This document shows positions 5,874 to 6,751 of a DNA stretch of 6,751 bases, one piece after another. The notes below the pieces were generated by a model that ran no database searches, was not told where the DNA came from, and was given only the letters and a program-made list of their open reading frames with translations. Source of the stretch: Desulfosarcina sp. (GTDB lineage Bacteria; Desulfobacterota; Desulfobacteria; Desulfobacterales; Desulfosarcinaceae); the NCBI GenBank assembly GCA_018224455.1, contig JAGTUY010000488.1:1-6751 (forward strand), read 5' to 3'. Positions within the stretch are counted from its first letter, which is position 1; the number at the start of each line of letters is the position of its first letter. A program made the translations under genes and the position numbers.

Positions 5874-6506
5874 TTAAGCGTGTGTATTAACATTTTTTTC
5901 GGGTGGCTCACCGTTCTGAACGGCCTTTGAGACCACCACCATGGCAGGGCGAAGCAGCCGCTCATGAATCAGATATCCCTTTTGAAATTCCTGCACCACC
6001 GTGTTGGGCGGCTGATCGGGACGCTCTTCCTGGCACATGGCCTGGTGAAAGGTCGGATCAAAGGGCTCTCCCAATGCTTGAATGGGGCTGACGTAGTGTT
6101 TTTCCAGAATTTTCTTGATCTCTGCCAGTGTCAGGGCGACACCGTCAACCAGACTCTGACCACTTTCATTCTCTGAAGCGGCCGAGGCAATAGCCCGCTC
6201 TAAATTGTCCACAACCGTAAGCAGCTGCCGAATCAGGTTTTCGGTGGCGTATTTTTTAATATCGTCCAGTTCCCGTGCAGCCCGCTTTTTATAGTTGTCA
6301 AGTTCAGCGGCCATCCGGAGCATGCGGTCGTGGTTTTCACTGGCTTTAGCCTCCGCTGCCGCCAATTTTTCTTCAACGTCCGTTGGCGAATCAGCGTTAA
6401 CCAGCGGTTCATCGTCCGCGTCGTCTGGGTTCGAAGGTATTGATGGGGGTTCGTGCGTTGTTTTATGGTTATCGTCCTCAATCACAATTTTTTTCTTTTG
6501 TGCCAT
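5874..6506 (-). CDS. grpE: Nucleotide exchange factor GrpE
   Basis: GrpE is a homodimeric co-chaperone that releases ADP from DnaK and resets the Hsp70 cycle. In many bacteria its long helix also acts as a thermosensor. The 210-residue product has an acidic, disordered N-terminus (1-42) and a long coiled-coil helix (about 43-105, including ELDNYKKRAARELDDIKKYA). A four-helix-bundle segment leads to FDPTFHQAM (149-157), and the C-terminal beta-wing signature is QKGYLIHERLLRPAMVVVSK (175-194). The ATG at 6504-6506 is preceded closely by GGGAG (6511-6515), with another AGGAG further upstream. Spacing before the ATG is tight but acceptable, and no better upstream start is visible. It is first in an operon with dnaK, 45 nt apart. 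A promoter candidate lies about 120-150 nt upstream. Confidence 0.97.
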   Translation of the reverse strand: MAQKKKIVIEDDNHKTTHEPPSIPSNPDDADDEPLVNADSPTDVEEKLAAAEAKASENHDRMLRMAAELDNYKKRAARELDDIKKYATENLIRQLLTVVDNLERAIASAASENESGQSLVDGVALTLAEIKKILEKHYVSPIQALGEPFDPTFHQAMCQEERPDQPPNTVVQEFQKGYLIHERLLRPAMVVVSKAVQNGEPPEKNVNTHA

Positions 6507-6627
6507 CAGCTCCCGTGTCTCCTGGTTTCACTGGATTTCCCTATCCTCGCGGCCGGTGGGTATCCGGTCCACCCGAAAGGCTTGAATGGTAAGCCGTTGA
6601 CGCCGACCGGGTCCGCAAAGTTGACAA

Positions 6628-6655
6628 AAAATAAGACCAGATGGTAGCTTGTCAA
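6628..6655 (-). promoter_or_regulatory. Candidate sigma70-type promoter for grpE-dnaK
   Basis: On the minus strand a perfect -35 box TTGACA (6655-6650) is followed after 16 nt by TATTTT (6633-6628), which matches TATAAT at four positions. Transcription would start near 6620, giving a leader of about 115 nt. The promoter is bracketed by inverted repeats (6606-6614 with 6656-6663; 6621-6626 with 6650-6655). I see no CIRCE element (TTAGCACTC-N9-GAGTGCTAA) and no good sigma32 consensus in the leader. Confidence 0.55.
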
Positions 6656-6690
6656 GGACCGGTTTGGCCTTCTCCAGCTATTAATAATTA

Positions 6691-6720
6691 ATTGTAAATC
6701 TGATGGGTTGGATCAATCAA
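6691..6720 (-). promoter_or_regulatory. Second, weaker promoter candidate upstream of grpE
   Basis: On the minus strand TTGATT (6720-6715) and TACAAT (6696-6691, 5 of 6 to TATAAT) are 18 nt apart. An AT-rich tract follows (6679-6690). If used, it would make a longer leader of about 180 nt containing the inverted repeat at 6606-6663. AT-rich DNA often yields such matches by chance, and the tract could equally be an upstream activating element. Confidence 0.3.
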
Positions 6721-6751
6721 AAGGCAGGACCGCGCTGCAGGACAGATGAGA

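Noticed and set aside
6555..6595. Two small hairpins in the grpE leader (GGTGG/CCACC and GGCTT/AAGCC), considered as an RNA thermometer
   Set aside because: Each stem has only 5 bp and neither pairs with the grpE ribosome binding site at 6511-6515, which a thermometer would require.
6507..6751. sigma32-type heat-shock promoter or CIRCE element upstream of grpE
   Set aside because: No CTTGAA-like box with a CCCAT-like box at suitable spacing on the minus strand, and no TTAGCACTC/GAGTGCTAA pair. A CTTGAA near 6581 is on the wrong strand.
1..6751. CRISPR arrays, insertion sequences, phage genes, toxin-antitoxin or defence modules
   Set aside because: I looked for regularly spaced repeats, transposase or integrase motifs, and paired small genes, and saw none.

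Overview
The window comes from a bacterial chromosome, most likely a deltaproteobacterium in the broad sense (Desulfobacterota, sulfate-reducer-like). The main clue is the order ispE followed by tRNA-Gln, which in that group usually continues into prs-rplY-pth, together with a DUF1844 protein and a long-form SerA. This placement is inferred from protein style and gene order; no search was run.

All six protein-coding genes lie on the minus strand, so in transcription order the window reads from right to left. A leader with a good sigma70-type promoter (about 6628-6655) precedes grpE (5874-6506) and dnaK (3903-5828). These two genes form a heat-shock chaperone operon that ends in a strong, bidirectional-looking intrinsic terminator (3823-3860). 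A spacer of about 360 bases follows, then a small conserved-looking protein of unknown function (3150-3539, possibly starting at 3617). A second transcription unit then begins at a well-spaced candidate promoter (3081-3109) whose -35 box lies inside a palindrome. It carries serA (serine biosynthesis), a DUF1844 gene and ispE (isoprenoid precursor synthesis). A terminator-like hairpin follows the ispE stop directly, and the first 30 nt of a tRNA-Gln gene reach the window edge.

The grpE and dnaK products work as a pair, with GrpE as nucleotide exchange factor for DnaK. No dnaJ or hrcA is in view, and I found no CIRCE operator. The serA-DUF1844-ispE genes are spaced by 30 and 22 nt and probably share one transcript, although SerA and IspE belong to unrelated pathways.

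The least expected element is in the dnaK/hypothetical spacer. On the plus strand, 3718-3828 encodes in one frame a clear piece of an AMP-forming acyl-CoA synthetase (ANL superfamily): the NPEAT, GWLLTG, DEDGF and VDRKK motifs in the correct order and spacing, but with no gene around them. It looks like a gene fossil, and its match stops exactly at the A-tract of the dnaK terminator. Other points worth a look are a 13-bp interrupted hairpin at 3652-3687, an A6G9 tract at the start of the unknown gene, and inverted repeats around the grpE and serA promoters. I saw no CRISPR array, insertion sequence, phage gene or defence system. Apart from the fossil, the content is ordinary core genome.
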